NCBI GenBank assembly: GCA_038501625.1
Contig: JAZAYU010001043.1
Coordinates: 1-64,000 of the forward strand
DNA length: 64,000 bases
Direction of reading: 5' to 3'
Origin: Corbicula japonica
Lineage: Eukaryota; Mollusca; Bivalvia; Venerida; Cyrenidae
Below, piece after piece: positions 36,418 to 46,966 of the stretch; the first letter of the stretch is position 1; the number at the start of each line of letters is the position of its first letter. Under the pieces are notes generated by a model, which ran no database searches, was not told the origin of the DNA, and saw only the letters and a program-made list of their open reading frames with translations. The position numbers and the translations under genes were made by a program.

Positions 36418-36915
36418 CTCACCAGAAAATGTAAACAATAATCAGATGTGTGTTCATCTGTTCATGCAGCTGATTTATACAAATCATCAAATGCAAAATA
36501 TGCCACACTTTTAAAGTACCTAAAGTTGATTGCACATTTATGCATACAATGACTGCACACATGCAATTTTTTGGATACAGTTGAAGCAGTTTCGAAACTC
36601 TTCCTGACCTTTCGGTAATTACACAGTGTCTGTAATAAAATTTTTTGTCGATGTCTGTGTTAATTTGTAATCCTTCCAGGATTTCGCGTACTATCTCCCA
36701 TGTTAATTCGTAAAAACACATTTGGCATCATTTTCATGATTTTCACAATTAAAATTCGCACAAAACATTTGCTAGACAGCCTATAGGGCGCTCTATTTGT
36801 TGAAACAAAATCTTCGAAAATGTTCAATGCTTTAGGTGAACACAATCGAGGGGAAATCACTGGAGGTATGTGTAGTTTGGGCTAAACCCCGTACGCGTTA
36901 CGTAACAAAACTCTA

Positions 36916-37277
36916 ATAATGTTAATTTAAATAATGTATGTATAATGTAAATTAATTAAAACTTACATATTTCAATACTTGAATTTCCCAATTTAATAAG
37001 TACCTCAGAAACTCAATAAACATACATGATAAGTGTTATCATGAACAATCTTGTTATTATAAAAAGTTATTATTTGCAATTTTCAAAAATTATTTGATAT
37101 TAATGACTTAATTCAAACAAAGATTCTGAGGCCCAACTGAAGTAAAAGCTGTGTATTTTGATGGTTTTTATGATTGATGCTTTTTATTTGCTTACACAGT
37201 TTGAAATTCAATACTCAAATATCTCAACTATTATCAGGAGGGTAATCAGTGTTCAGCCATTGCCAATTTAGTAAACT
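36916..37277. other. Unassigned AT-rich spacer
   Basis: No gene or clear repeat was seen between copy D and the LINE 3' tail. Confidence 0.4.
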
Positions 37278-37814
37278 ATAATAATAATAATAATAAAATC
37301 TTTATTTTAAGAAGAATTCCAATTAAGTGTACATAAAACAAAATTTAATGTAAACTTATTTTCAATTGGGTCTTCTATAACAATTAACAATGAAAGAAAT
37401 AACACATCCACGCATACAAACACACGCACACACGCTCGCACACACAAACACAGACACACTCCAAAAAAAATAAAAAAAAAAAAAAATAAATAAATAAATA
37501 AATAAAAAAAAATTACAGCAGACAGACAATAGTAGGTGTTAGATATATCGAAAATTAGAATATAAACTGTGAAGACATATGATACAAAATATTGTGTTGC
37601 GGTGTTCTTACACAGGCAATGTATAATCAAGTGAACATATTCAAAAACCAAGGTATTAAAAACGTTACGTATAGTGTAGAACAATTCAACCACAACGGAT
37701 TACATGTATTAGTATCCCAGTTCATTTATATAGATTAAATACACGTAGTAATAATAAGAATGCTAACAAAGGTTGAGGTATGCGAGCATTCCATGAACCT
37801 GAGAAAAAAGTAGC

Positions 37815-40800
37815 TTAAAAAAGATCATTTTGTAAAAGATAAGATTTAAGTTTCTTTTTGAATAGAACAATATTGTTTGAAGATCGAATATGCAAAGGAG
37901 TTGAGTTCCAAATGTTCATTCCCGTAAATCTAAAAGAATTTCGTAATACATTAGTTCGGGGACGGATATGTTGTATGTCTTTCCTAGAAGATGATCTCAA
38001 GTTGTATGATTCGTTATTAGCTACAGGCAATATGTTTGTGATATAATCAGGTGCAAGTTTATTTAAGGCTTTATATACAATTAACCCTGAATGATATTTA
38101 CATCTGCTAAAGAATGATAGCCATTTTAACGTTGTGAATAACTCCTTTGTTTGCGTTTGTATAGGTTTGTGCAGAATTATTCGCGCAGTACGCTTTTGTA
38201 ATTTTATAATTCTATTCAATGCTGATGTATTAGCATGGCTCCAAATGACGCATCCATAATCAAGTATAGGCACAATATACGCATTATAAAATAATTGTTT
38301 CATTTCAGATGTAAGAAAATAGGATATTCTCTTTAATAATGAAATTTTAGACACTACTTTTGAGCACGTTTTATTTATATGTTCTTTCCAACTTAGTGTA
38401 TTGTCTACATAAATTCCAAGTAACTTTTGGCATTTAACATTTTTAATTTGAACATGGTTGATAAATAGTTTCAAATCAGTTTCACGATTAGCTTGTCTTT
38501 TAGATGTTATAACCATACAAGTAGTCTTAGACGGATTTACTGCCATGTTGTTTTTGTGGCACCAAGTGTCAATCACATTAAGATCATTCTGTAGTTTTTG
38601 TTCTATAACTTGAATATTTCGATCATTTACATGAAGAGTTGCATCATCTGCATACATGTCAATTGGTGAAGAAATATTTAAAGATATGTCATTAATGTAC
38701 AGTATGAACAATAGTGGACCAAGTATTGAGCCTTGAGGTACTCCAGTTGTTATTGGTAGAAAATCAGATCTCCATTCACCATGTTTAACTAATTGCATTC
38801 TATTGGACAGATAAGAAGCAAAAAGGTTGATAGCGTTATTGGAAAAATGATAAAGTTTTAATTTATGTAAAAGAATTTGATGATCAACAAGATCAAACGC
38901 CTTTTTAAGATCTATAAATACTGTTCCTACCAACTCATTACAGTCTATCGCATTAACCCAAGTGTCAACTATTCGAATTAAAGCTGTTTGACATGAATGA
39001 TTTTTTCTGAATCCAGATTGATTAGGATGTAAAATGTTGGTAACGTGAAAATAGTTTTGTAATTGTGTGGCAATGTGCCTTTCAAAAATTTTTGATAGGG
39101 TTGGTAAGATTGAAATAGGTCTGTAGTTACTAGGATCATCCTTATCTGAACCTTTATGAATTGGAATAACCCTTGCAAACTTAAATATGTCAGGAAATAT
39201 GCCCTGGCTAATACACAAGTTAATAATATTAGCTAAAATTGGAGATATCACGTCTTTGCATATTTTAATTATTTTAGGGCTGATACCATCTAATCCTGTT
39301 GATTTATTTGCATGCAAGTGATGAATTATTTTACTTACTTCAAATGGCGTAATGAAATTTATATCAAACTCCAATGAGCCTAGCTTTTCATTAAGTTGGT
39401 TCTTCAGGTCAATAAAATTTTCTGCTTTAAAGTCAACTCTATTTATTTTATTTGAGATATTAACAAAATGCTGATTGAGAGCATTAACAATTTCATCTGG
39501 ATTATTTAATGATCTTTCACCTACATGAAGAGTTGACGGCAAATTATTTATATTTGAGCTATTGTCAGAAATACATTTTAAATTTTTCCATAATAAATTG
39601 GGTTCTTTCTTATTTTCAACAGCCGAATTGTAAAAGTTTTTCTTACTTTTTCGAATAAGAGAGGTACATTTGTTTCTCCAAATTTTATATTGTAATTCAT
39701 TATTGCAAGCTTTAAATTTATCACGAATTCGCCGTGCATGTTTAATATCATCTGTGTACCAGTCTGGTTGATGTAATCTTTTTACGCGTTTCTTTTTTAT
39801 TGGTGCATGTTTTTTTAACAAAATATGTATATCATTATACAAAATATCTAAGACTACATTAGGGTTGCTTATTGATTCTAGAGCAGCAAAGTCACATTTA
39901 TAAAGATCTGAAATGAAATCGGACTCAACAAAATTTGCGAAAGATCTGTATATAATTGTTTTATGACTGCTGTTCTGGTCGCGCGCATGAACAAGTCTTC
40001 TAGTAAAGGCAACCGGATAGTGATCACTTATGCTTATTTTAGGAACTAGAATTTCTATAATATTCTCATTTTCATTTGTATACAGATGATCGATTATAGT
40101 GGAGGATCGGGACGTTATACGCGTTGGGCTTTGAATTAATTGAGAAAACCCTAAGTCCTGCATTACACTACTCCACTTTTCATTTTTAAACGTATTTGGA
40201 GGTAAAAACTCTATATTGAAATCACCTAATACATGAGTTTCCAAGTTAAGTGCCTCAGCTTTAATTAGTTGTTGTTCATATTTATCGATCCACTCTTGTG
40301 TGCTATCTGGTGGGCGGTAAACAAAATTTAGTAAAAACTTATTATTATGAAAACTTAATTGTATCCAAATCGACTCAATGTCGTCTGTTTCAAAATCATA
40401 TATTCTGCGATAGGAAATATGTTCTGCTATGTAAATAAGTAACCCTCCTCCTTTTTTGCATTTTCGATCTTTTCTCTCAAACACAAAATTTGCAATAGAA
40501 ACGTCCGAATTAATAATGTTTTCAGTTAAAAAGGTTTCACAAAGGCCTAAAATATCCGATGAAAATGGTTCGTGCAATAATAATTTAACTTCGTCCAGTT
40601 TAGGAAGTAAATGTTGTATATTAAGACAGGCGACGTGCAAACCTTTAGCTTTAAAACTAAACGTGGATTCTTGATGGTCGTCTTCACAACAGCTAACAGA
40701 AGAGTCTGAATTAATAGATATATCAGAATTGTCATGAGTAGAATAATCACGTTGATAATTAATTCGACTTTTATCACTTGCTTGTTCACTAACATACGTG

Positions 40801-41075
40801 TTATGAGAACTATTATTAGGTAAACATGTATTAGAAATAGACTGAGATTCATGACAATCAACAGTAAATACTGGATTTATAGATATATCATAAATTGTAT
40901 TAACCACATTATTACATTGATAATAAGTAAGGGTGACTCTTTCTGGGCTATCGGTATTAAATTGAAGATCATTTTTATATAAACAAGTACAAGAAATAGT
41001 ATTACATTCGCAGCAGACATCACTTAAAATATTAAAAAAGTTGCATTGAATGTAAGGATGTCTATCGCTGCAACT
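37815..41075 (-). CDS. LINE ORF2: endonuclease and reverse transcriptase
   Basis: This polyprotein nicks target DNA and copies the element RNA into it. Counting from position 40907, it shows an exonuclease-endonuclease-phosphatase domain (ACLNIQHL at 93, GDFNIE at 228, SDHYPV at 294) and an RT domain (FIDLKKAFD at 664, GVPQGS at 722, YADD at 752). The final C-terminal stretch ends SYLLQNDLF before the stop. The catalytic residues are intact. Oddly, no ATG opens the frame: codon 40905-40907 is GTG, the first in-frame ATG falls inside the endonuclease domain (residue 249), and the frame is open upstream all the way to the ORF1 UAG at 41076. The start given is simply the codon after that UAG. 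Confidence 0.9.
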   Translation of the reverse strand, partial: SCSDRHPYIQCNFFNILSDVCCECNTISCTCLYKNDLQFNTDSPERVTLTYYQCNNVVNTIYDISINPVFTVDCHESQSISNTCLPNNSSHNTYVSEQASDKSRINYQRDYSTHDNSDISINSDSSVSCCEDDHQESTFSFKAKGLHVACLNIQHLLPKLDEVKLLLHEPFSSDILGLCETFLTENIINSDVSIANFVFERKDRKCKKGGGLLIYIAEHISYRRIYDFETDDIESIWIQLSFHNNKFLLNFVYRPPDSTQEWIDKYEQQLIKAEALNLETHVLGDFNIEFLPPNTFKNEKWSSVMQDLGFSQLIQSPTRITSRSSTIIDHLYTNENENIIEILVPKISISDHYPVAFTRRLVHARDQNSSHKTIIYRSFANFVESDFISDLYKCDFAALESISNPNVVLDILYNDIHILLKKHAPIKKKRVKRLHQPDWYTDDIKHARRIRDKFKACNNELQYKIWRNKCTSLIRKSKKNFYNSAVENKKEPNLLWKNLKCISDNSSNINNLPSTLHVGERSLNNPDEIVNALNQHFVNISNKINRVDFKAENFIDLKNQLNEKLGSLEFDINFITPFEVSKIIHHLHANKSTGLDGISPKIIKICKDVISPILANIINLCISQGIFPDIFKFARVIPIHKGSDKDDPSNYRPISILPTLSKIFERHIATQLQNYFHVTNILHPNQSGFRKNHSCQTALIRIVDTWVNAIDCNELVGTVFIDLKKAFDLVDHQILLHKLKLYHFSNNAINLFASYLSNRMQLVKHGEWRSDFLPITTGVPQGSILGPLLFILYINDISLNISSPIDMYADDATLHVNDRNIQVIEQKLQNDLNVIDTWCHKNNMAVNPSKTTCMVITSKRQANRETDLKLFINHVQIKNVKCQKLLGIYVDNTLSWKEHINKTCSKVVSKISLLKRISYFLTSEMKQLFYNAYIVPILDYGCVIWSHANTSALNRIIKLQKRTARIILHKPIQTQTKELFTTLKWLSFFSRCKYHSGLIVYKALNKLAPDYITNILPVANNESYNLRSSSRKDIQHIRPRTNVLRNSFRFTGMNIWNSTPLHIRSSNNIVLFKKKLKSYLLQNDLF

Positions 41076-42893
41076 CTAATTCATAATATAACGACATTCC
41101 CTCGAAGCGTGGTTTGAACGGCCACAGTTCCAGCATGTCACATGTCTACCGTAATTATTCCGCAAGCCCGTCTCCCGACGTTGATGTCTACTACCCCGGA
41201 ACTGGTTAAAGCTCTGATATGAATGACTCGCGCCATGCGAATCAGTAATCTTTTTCTTAAGAATTTTGATTTCATTGTTTATAGTAAACAGTAATGTGCT
41301 TGTTCCAGTTTTGTTCAAATGTATTCCGTCTCTGGTATAATAATTAACAACTGTGTTTCCGTTGCCAAATACAAAGGAACGATGTACATCAATAATGGAA
41401 ACAGATTTTTCCAGACATTTTTCCAGAATTACCTTATTCACTTGTGAGACATTAACATCTGAGCGTGGGCAGACGGTGCACAAATACATTGTGCGAACAT
41501 GTTTTTGTACAAGTTCTATTACTCTGTTTAAATCATTACAAAAATGGGAAGAGGTTTTACCTTTAGCAATGTCATTTCCCCCGATATAAACTATAACACA
41601 GTCATATTTACTCAACGGCATATCATACAGTTGATCATAGACAACTTCTGCAGTTGCTCCACGTAGAGTTTTAATGTCAATGTTACCTGAGAGACCACGC
41701 CTGTGTATTCCTTTTAATATTGAGTCACCAATGATCAGCGTTCTTCCAGTAGTTCTAGATGATGTTGTTTGCGGTCCAGCCGATATGTTGTTATGTAAGT
41801 TGGAATCAAGCATTGATGGTGGTAAATCACTAGATGTGCCGTTTCTTGATGAAACAGGAACAGTTGCACTCTTAGCCATATTGTCGCATATGTTGGTATC
41901 CAGCAAGGACAGTGGTAAGTTGTTAGATGCGCTGTTTTTCGGTGAAACAGGAGCCGTTGAAATTTTAGCCGTATCTTGGATAGTGTGGCGCTTCGGCGTT
42001 GGAGGGTTTACTTTACCATGCATGGCGAATTTCACACTGTCGGCCAATGACTGTAACCGATTTTGTAACAGCTCTGTTGACTTTCCCAGTTTGTTGTCAA
42101 TTTGAATTGTGGACTCGGATACGCCTTCAAGATGTCTTTGAGTACACTGGGAGAGTGTTGTGTTATGTGTTTTTACACTCTTGATTTCATCGCGTATAGC
42201 ATTAAGTTGTGACGCGGTGCTTATAATGTGGTTATCGAGTATATTGCGAAATTCTTTCACTTCGCTTTTGATTTTATTAAGGGCACTGTTTATGCGTTCA
42301 AAATATGACTGGGAACTATACGAATTTATGTTGTTTTCTACTGTTTTCAATTCAGTATTCTCTGACTGGTAGATTGCATCTACAACTACGGAATTCAACT
42401 CTGTTTCACAATTGTCGTCGCTTAGAGCCCCATCTGTCAAGGAGGTTAAAAGAGCACAACTTCTCTCATCATTGTTGGTAGATTTGGAGTTTGTAGACTG
42501 TGATATTTCCGAATCAATCATATTAAGAATTAACGGAAAATGATCATCTGTGAAAGTGGAAGTGTGCTTTCCATTAACTAGTGCAGAACATTTTGTATGG
42601 TACAAGTTTAGAGTATAGAGATGTGTCCTACCTTCGGTTATTTTGTACTTTGTTTCCACGAGTTTTTCTTGTTTATCAAATACTGGAGTATGTTTAGCGG
42701 TGATTCTATCTCTCTTGGCGCTGTAGAAACTTGACGCCGCTATTGTCACTCTATCATAAATGTCAGCTCGTAGAGCTATTGTTATTCCTCCACCAGTCTG
42801 TGTGATATTAATGTCGCTTCTTTCTGCCGCTTTTACTTTTTTAAGTATCGTTTTTTCCACATTTAGATCAAAGTCTCTTAATTCCGAAGCCAT
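41076..42893 (-). CDS. LINE ORF1: SGNH esterase and CCHC zinc knuckle protein
   Basis: The predicted 605-aa protein starts at the ATG at 42893 (aggaaaATGG, strong context); a GTG 12 bases upstream is unlikely to be used. Residues ~200-290 look like a coiled coil, followed by a Ser/Pro-rich linker. An SGNH hydrolase domain has GDS at 389-391, GGND at 438-441 and DGIHLN at 522-527, so the catalytic Ser, Gly, Asn and Asp/His positions are present. The C-terminus has a C-x2-C-x4-H-x4-C knuckle (CWNCGRSNH..), expected to bind nucleic acid. ORF1 proteins of this type coat the element RNA; the esterase role is not settled. It ends in UAG in frame with ORF2. Confidence 0.88.
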   Translation of the reverse strand: MASELRDFDLNVEKTILKKVKAAERSDINITQTGGGITIALRADIYDRVTIAASSFYSAKRDRITAKHTPVFDKQEKLVETKYKITEGRTHLYTLNLYHTKCSALVNGKHTSTFTDDHFPLILNMIDSEISQSTNSKSTNNDERSCALLTSLTDGALSDDNCETELNSVVVDAIYQSENTELKTVENNINSYSSQSYFERINSALNKIKSEVKEFRNILDNHIISTASQLNAIRDEIKSVKTHNTTLSQCTQRHLEGVSESTIQIDNKLGKSTELLQNRLQSLADSVKFAMHGKVNPPTPKRHTIQDTAKISTAPVSPKNSASNNLPLSLLDTNICDNMAKSATVPVSSRNGTSSDLPPSMLDSNLHNNISAGPQTTSSRTTGRTLIIGDSILKGIHRRGLSGNIDIKTLRGATAEVVYDQLYDMPLSKYDCVIVYIGGNDIAKGKTSSHFCNDLNRVIELVQKHVRTMYLCTVCPRSDVNVSQVNKVILEKCLEKSVSIIDVHRSFVFGNGNTVVNYYTRDGIHLNKTGTSTLLFTINNEIKILKKKITDSHGASHSYQSFNQFRGSRHQRRETGLRNNYGRHVTCWNCGRSNHASRECRYIMN

Positions 42894-43135
42894 TTTCCTA
42901 GTCACATTAACACTATGGTTTCAGTCAAGTTTTTGCGCATATTTTAAAATGCATGTACGTAATTTACATATCAAAATGTCACATTTTTTCTCTTCTTTTA
43001 AGATTATTTTAGAAAAAGCATTTTCATTGAATTTTTTCTTTTTTATTTGGAAAAAATATATGTTTTACGTTGCGCGTTTAAAAAACTTGTTTGGCGTTGA
43101 CGTCACAAGCGCGGGAATGTTTATGTTGCCTTGAA

Positions 43136-45434
43136 TTTCAGATATCATACATGCTGCTTTGGGTGGTGAAGAATGTGGCTGTAACGAGGATTGATTCTCA
43201 GTCAAACACACCAGGATTGCAGCAGACTCTTATATAAAAACAGACATTTAGCCTCCTAGATCTTTCAAAAGAATGCAGTCTATGTACAAGTACATTTCAT
43301 TAAAGAAGCTTCAAGTAATACAATGTATAAACAAGTCAATGATTCTTGAAATTTACCCATCAGTTGAAACTGAATCTTGTGAAACACTGAACTCATGATT
43401 GTTGTGCATAAAGATCATTGATCTGTGAACTGTTTATTATGATTAAATAAAAATGCATATAAGCATTAAACATTTAAGATTTGATAAAACAACTTAGCCA
43501 TTGAAAATTTCAAATTATAATATTGAACATGTTTTTCTTACATCAGTATGGATAATATTCATGGTCAGTTATTAATAAATATGCTGTGTTATGTTTAGAA
43601 TTATTAATCATACAGCTTTATAGACACAATGTAAAAACATGAAACAGTAAGGTTATAATTTGAGAGCAACATCTGCCACATTAAAAGACATATTTTCACA
43701 TGTAAACTATTTTCTCTTTATCAAAGTGCAGTAAAACTGTTTTCTGTAAAAGTGTGTTAAAATGAATAATGATGTGACATTTTCAATAAGAGTGAAAGAA
43801 CTGAAGACATGGAGTCCTAAAGTGAAAATATTGAAATTATGATAAAAAAGTATGGCATAAAAAGTCATTTTTACATATATTTTCTCTCTTTGAACATATA
43901 TTTATACAATTTTTAACTTTATTGAATATTTTGTCAAATTTATTTGGTTGATGTGTGTAAAATTTTAAAAAGTACCATTTTTGAGGCAAATTTTGAATGA
44001 AAATTGCTTAATTTTAAGATATAAACTCAAACACGTTTTGCGAAAAAGTTCAAGCACTGACCTACCCTAATTTGATGATAAAATAACTTCATAAAGGTTA
44101 TTGTTGATAATAAACAAGATTAGAAAAAAAAGTTTGATACTCTGATTTCAGTAGAGAACTACCTTAATATAATTGGATCATTACATTTTACCTGCAGTGA
44201 ATATAATTTTAACTATAATTGTTAAACAATCATTCGAACAACTGATTTAAGCTATTTACTCATTGTTTATATTCGTCGCCGAATCTCGGTGTTGAATGCA
44301 GATGGACAAATATGACATTGAACTCGTTGAAATCGAAAATGAAAATACGTTATTTTGAAATTTACAAAGTGTGTTTTCTTTTAGTGATTTGGGGTTTATA
44401 AGGTGAATATTTTCTTATTTTAAATGAGTCTGTGCCGTTTTGTTAATTTAAGTTAATTTTTATTGTTGATGATGTTTGTTTTACTTGGCCGTGCATTTAA
44501 TTTTTGTACTGTTTTTTTAGATTGTGTTGAATGTTGCCTTATTTTTGGACAAGCAACTTGGCAGACATAGAGAGTCACATGAGCACACGTAGATGGCATG
44601 ACGGTGTAATAATTGTAATAATTTACATAATATTTTCCGGTATTGTTTTAGGTGCTTTACAAGTATGGTGTTCTGTATCACCATTATCAAAATCTTGAAT
44701 TCTATGTAATTGACTTTTTCCTTGTTTTTTCTTTTGAGTTTTACTGGAATGGTATACTGTATGACCGTCATAACATATCTGAATGTATGTGACAATGAGC
44801 CTTTTCCTGTATGGTGCACAGCCTAACCATAATCATCATTATGAATTATTTGTGTCAAACTTTCATTTTCGATTTTGAATTCATTGAAAACTAGGAGTAA
44901 CGTTATGGTGCAGTCAAGCGCCTTGGTAAACATTTTCAAAAATATGTAACCAGTTTATACGTGTTTTTTAATTGGTCATTGTTTTTGTGCGATTGTATTG
45001 TCATTAAGCATACTATTGGGCGTTAGTTTGCATCAAACACATGTATTATGTTGTTCTGAATTGAGTGCCCTTTTTGTCACAATGGTAGATTTAAATAAAC
45101 AGTCAATTAATTATCCAAAGAGTTATTTGAAATGTTTTGCTTAAAAGCGAATGAAATATGGAAGCTTTAATGTTGAGGAACGAAGTTACCAGTTTTTCAG
45201 ATCCAGTTGACACAAATAAAACAACCTTTCGAGAATATTTCCGAGAAGGTTCGGGAGACCCTAATACAAGAAACATAAATTCTAGTCGACGTGGATGGCG
45301 TCTCCTATGCCACCTGAACCCCAAGTGAATATTTTACCCCAGTTAACGATGTTTGCCAACACTATTGGTGAACTTGATTATGGTCGTCTCCGCATTCCAG
45401 AACTCTGTTTATGTTAAGAAAAAATACTAAGTTC
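43136..45434. other. Unassigned spacer upstream of the LINE
   Basis: AT-rich with no supported gene. Short frames at 44517-44819 and 45103-45324 have no recognisable content. Confidence 0.4.
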
Positions 45435-45618
45435 TTATTTATCATAGGCTGGTGACCTGAGACTCAATACCACCAACTGCCCAACGCTCCTCCTCATGAA
45501 TAATGTGTCCAATTCCTCTGTTTCAGTATCCAAAAGACTCCGCGTCAGAACATCTGGACTGTTTATTCTGTCCCTAAAGTAATCGATGTTCACCAAAAGT
45601 GATACCGATATGATATCC
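45435..45618 (-). CDS. Possible terminal coding exon, unknown gene
   Basis: After an acceptor-like tccgtacag, the minus strand encodes GDIISVSLLVNIDYFRDRIN followed by SPDVLTRSLLDTETEELDTL and ends in SPAYDK and TAA. The residue mix is protein-like, but no upstream exon was found and no family is recognised. It could be a decayed exon or chance. Confidence 0.25.
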
Positions 45619-45871
45619 CTGTACGGAGATCACATGGTTTTACCTCGAAGGCGCGGACGTTTCTGAACAGCCAAAACTAGGGCTCAACTAAAACAGGTTT
45701 AAGACTTTAAGTAAATATTGGGTTATTATAAATATAAGTAAATAAGGTTTGAATAAAGTTTTTTTAAGGACGTTGCAATCGTACAAAATTTACGTCATAT
45801 TAAGCCCTATATGATACTGATTGTTTTGTTAGATTTACACATTTATAATGGAAGAGCTCGCCTAACATGAC

Positions 45872-46060
45872 GTTGGAACCTTGTTTAAACCCTCAATGGC
45901 AACATGTTTTGCCACTGACCGTTCGGGTTCTCATTTTCGTTAATTATTTGTGGTGACTTTTTTGAAACTGATCATTATGTTAACACGCGCGCGCTGTACC
46001 TCTGTTCTGTTGGGATCTGTGTAGAGAATGTGTCTTCTGTACACGGCCATTCACATATGC
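45872..46060 (+). mobile_element. Decayed Naiad 3' fragment
   Basis: It shares 'gaacctggtttaaaccc', 'tttgccactgaccgtt', 'gggttctcatttt' and 'tttgaaactgatcatta' blocks with the 3'UTR of the element at 47956-51577, in plus orientation. Confidence 0.6.
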
Positions 46061-46135
46061 CTGTTTTATCTTGCCGCCTAACAGCATTTCGGTACTTTTT
46101 CTGTACCTACATGATATAATTAATATCTTGAGGTA

Positions 46136-46436
46136 TTTTGGCTTAATAATTGGCACTTTTCAAATGGGGCGCGTCACGGGAAAAGGTACATTCGGACAGT
46201 TGACGTCAATCCTTGAAATTACGTCATAAGTTAAGCAGGTTATATTATTTATTATGAAATTCGCAATAAAAATACCATTTAATTGCCAAACTATGTAACA
46301 AAATCATTTTTTAGTTATCGAAAAATGAAAGTTTTAGGTTTTTCTTAATATAGTAACAACTTAACTGTCAATATGACCGAAGGTACCTTTTCCCGTGGCG
46401 TGCCCCATTGAAGAAGTGCCAATTATTACGCCAAAA
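46136..46436. mobile_element. 301-bp MITE with TA target duplication
   Basis: Inverted arms of about 65 bp start TTTTGGCTTAATAATTGGCA on the left and (reversed) TTTTGGCGTAATAATTGGCA on the right, and both contain CACGGGAAAAGGTAC. TA flanks each end (46134-46135 and 46437-46438). The TA duplication suits a Tc1/mariner-related MITE. Confidence 0.65.
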
Positions 46437-46842
46437 TACATCATGACATTAATTGTGTGATGTTCAATGTAGGTAAGTAAAAGAAGTTAAAAGAAGATTT
46501 CTTGTTATTTTATGGCTATTTTATAAATATTTGTTAAATTATATTGCTTGCTTTTACTCGCTTAACATCCCCAAATACATATTAAATTCCACAAAAGGAC
46601 TCACGTACTGCGAACAAGTTTTACTTAACAGCGTTTGCGCTTCAAAACAATACTGTTTGTTGATCTACTCACTCCATTTGACAACTAAATTAAATCTTGT
46701 TCACAACATGAACAATGCAAGACCGTTGTTAAATCGATAGTTTTCGTTACGTCGCCACACATGATATACAGAAAAAAAGAAATCATTATTGTTCCATTGT
46801 TACAATGTATTCAATGATTTTATAATTATTTTATTTATTAGA

Positions 46843-46966
46843 ATGGATGCTATGACTGCTAGTGCTGCACTTACCTTCTTGTGGCAGAGTTTGTCTGATA
46901 AGCTTCATGACAATCCACTACGACCCATTATTGTGCAGATCGGGTCGGAATCTTCTTCCGATCAAG
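46843..46966 (+). CDS. Exon 1 of the HEPN-NB-ARC gene
   Basis: ATG GAT GCT ATG starts MDAMTASAALTFLWQSLSDK and the exon ends DQ in phase 1 at CAAG|GTAGGC. An acceptor-like ttatttattag lies one base before AATGG, so a 5'UTR exon probably lies upstream. The two close ATGs (46843 and 46852) give alternative starts differing by three residues. Confidence 0.75.

Larger units (their letters stand above)
34651..36915 (+). repeat. Second segmental duplication, copy D
   Basis: Aligns with 32062-34010 and is longer, mainly because it keeps a complete CAGGGATTTCA element at 35529-35894 of which copy C retains only the right part. A poly-C tract lies at 35231-35249. Confidence 0.8.
37279..43135 (-). mobile_element. 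Apparently complete LINE with esterase ORF1 (CR1/L2-like group)
   Basis: The minus strand reads 5'UTR (to about 42894), ORF1, ORF2, ~535 bp of 3'UTR, then AATAAAGATTTTATTATTAT with a (TTA)n tail at about 37279-37300. Both proteins keep their key residues. ORF1 with an SGNH esterase plus zinc knuckle, and ORF2 with apurinic-type endonuclease plus RT, is the organisation known from CR1/L2-group LINEs. The 5' boundary near 43135 is an estimate, and no target duplication was identified. A CA-rich tract and an AAAT tract lie in the 3'UTR at 37400-37510. Confidence 0.88.

Noticed and set aside
36419..36721. 100-aa minus-strand frame in copy D
   Set aside because: Copy C has frame changes at homopolymers and a stop; without transcripts it cannot be supported as coding.
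37858..40674. Short plus-strand frames inside LINE ORF2
   Set aside because: Opposite-strand shadows of the reverse transcriptase gene.
41353..43134. Plus-strand frames over the LINE ORF1 region
   Set aside because: Shadows of ORF1 on the opposite strand; no start context, domain or codon pattern supports them.
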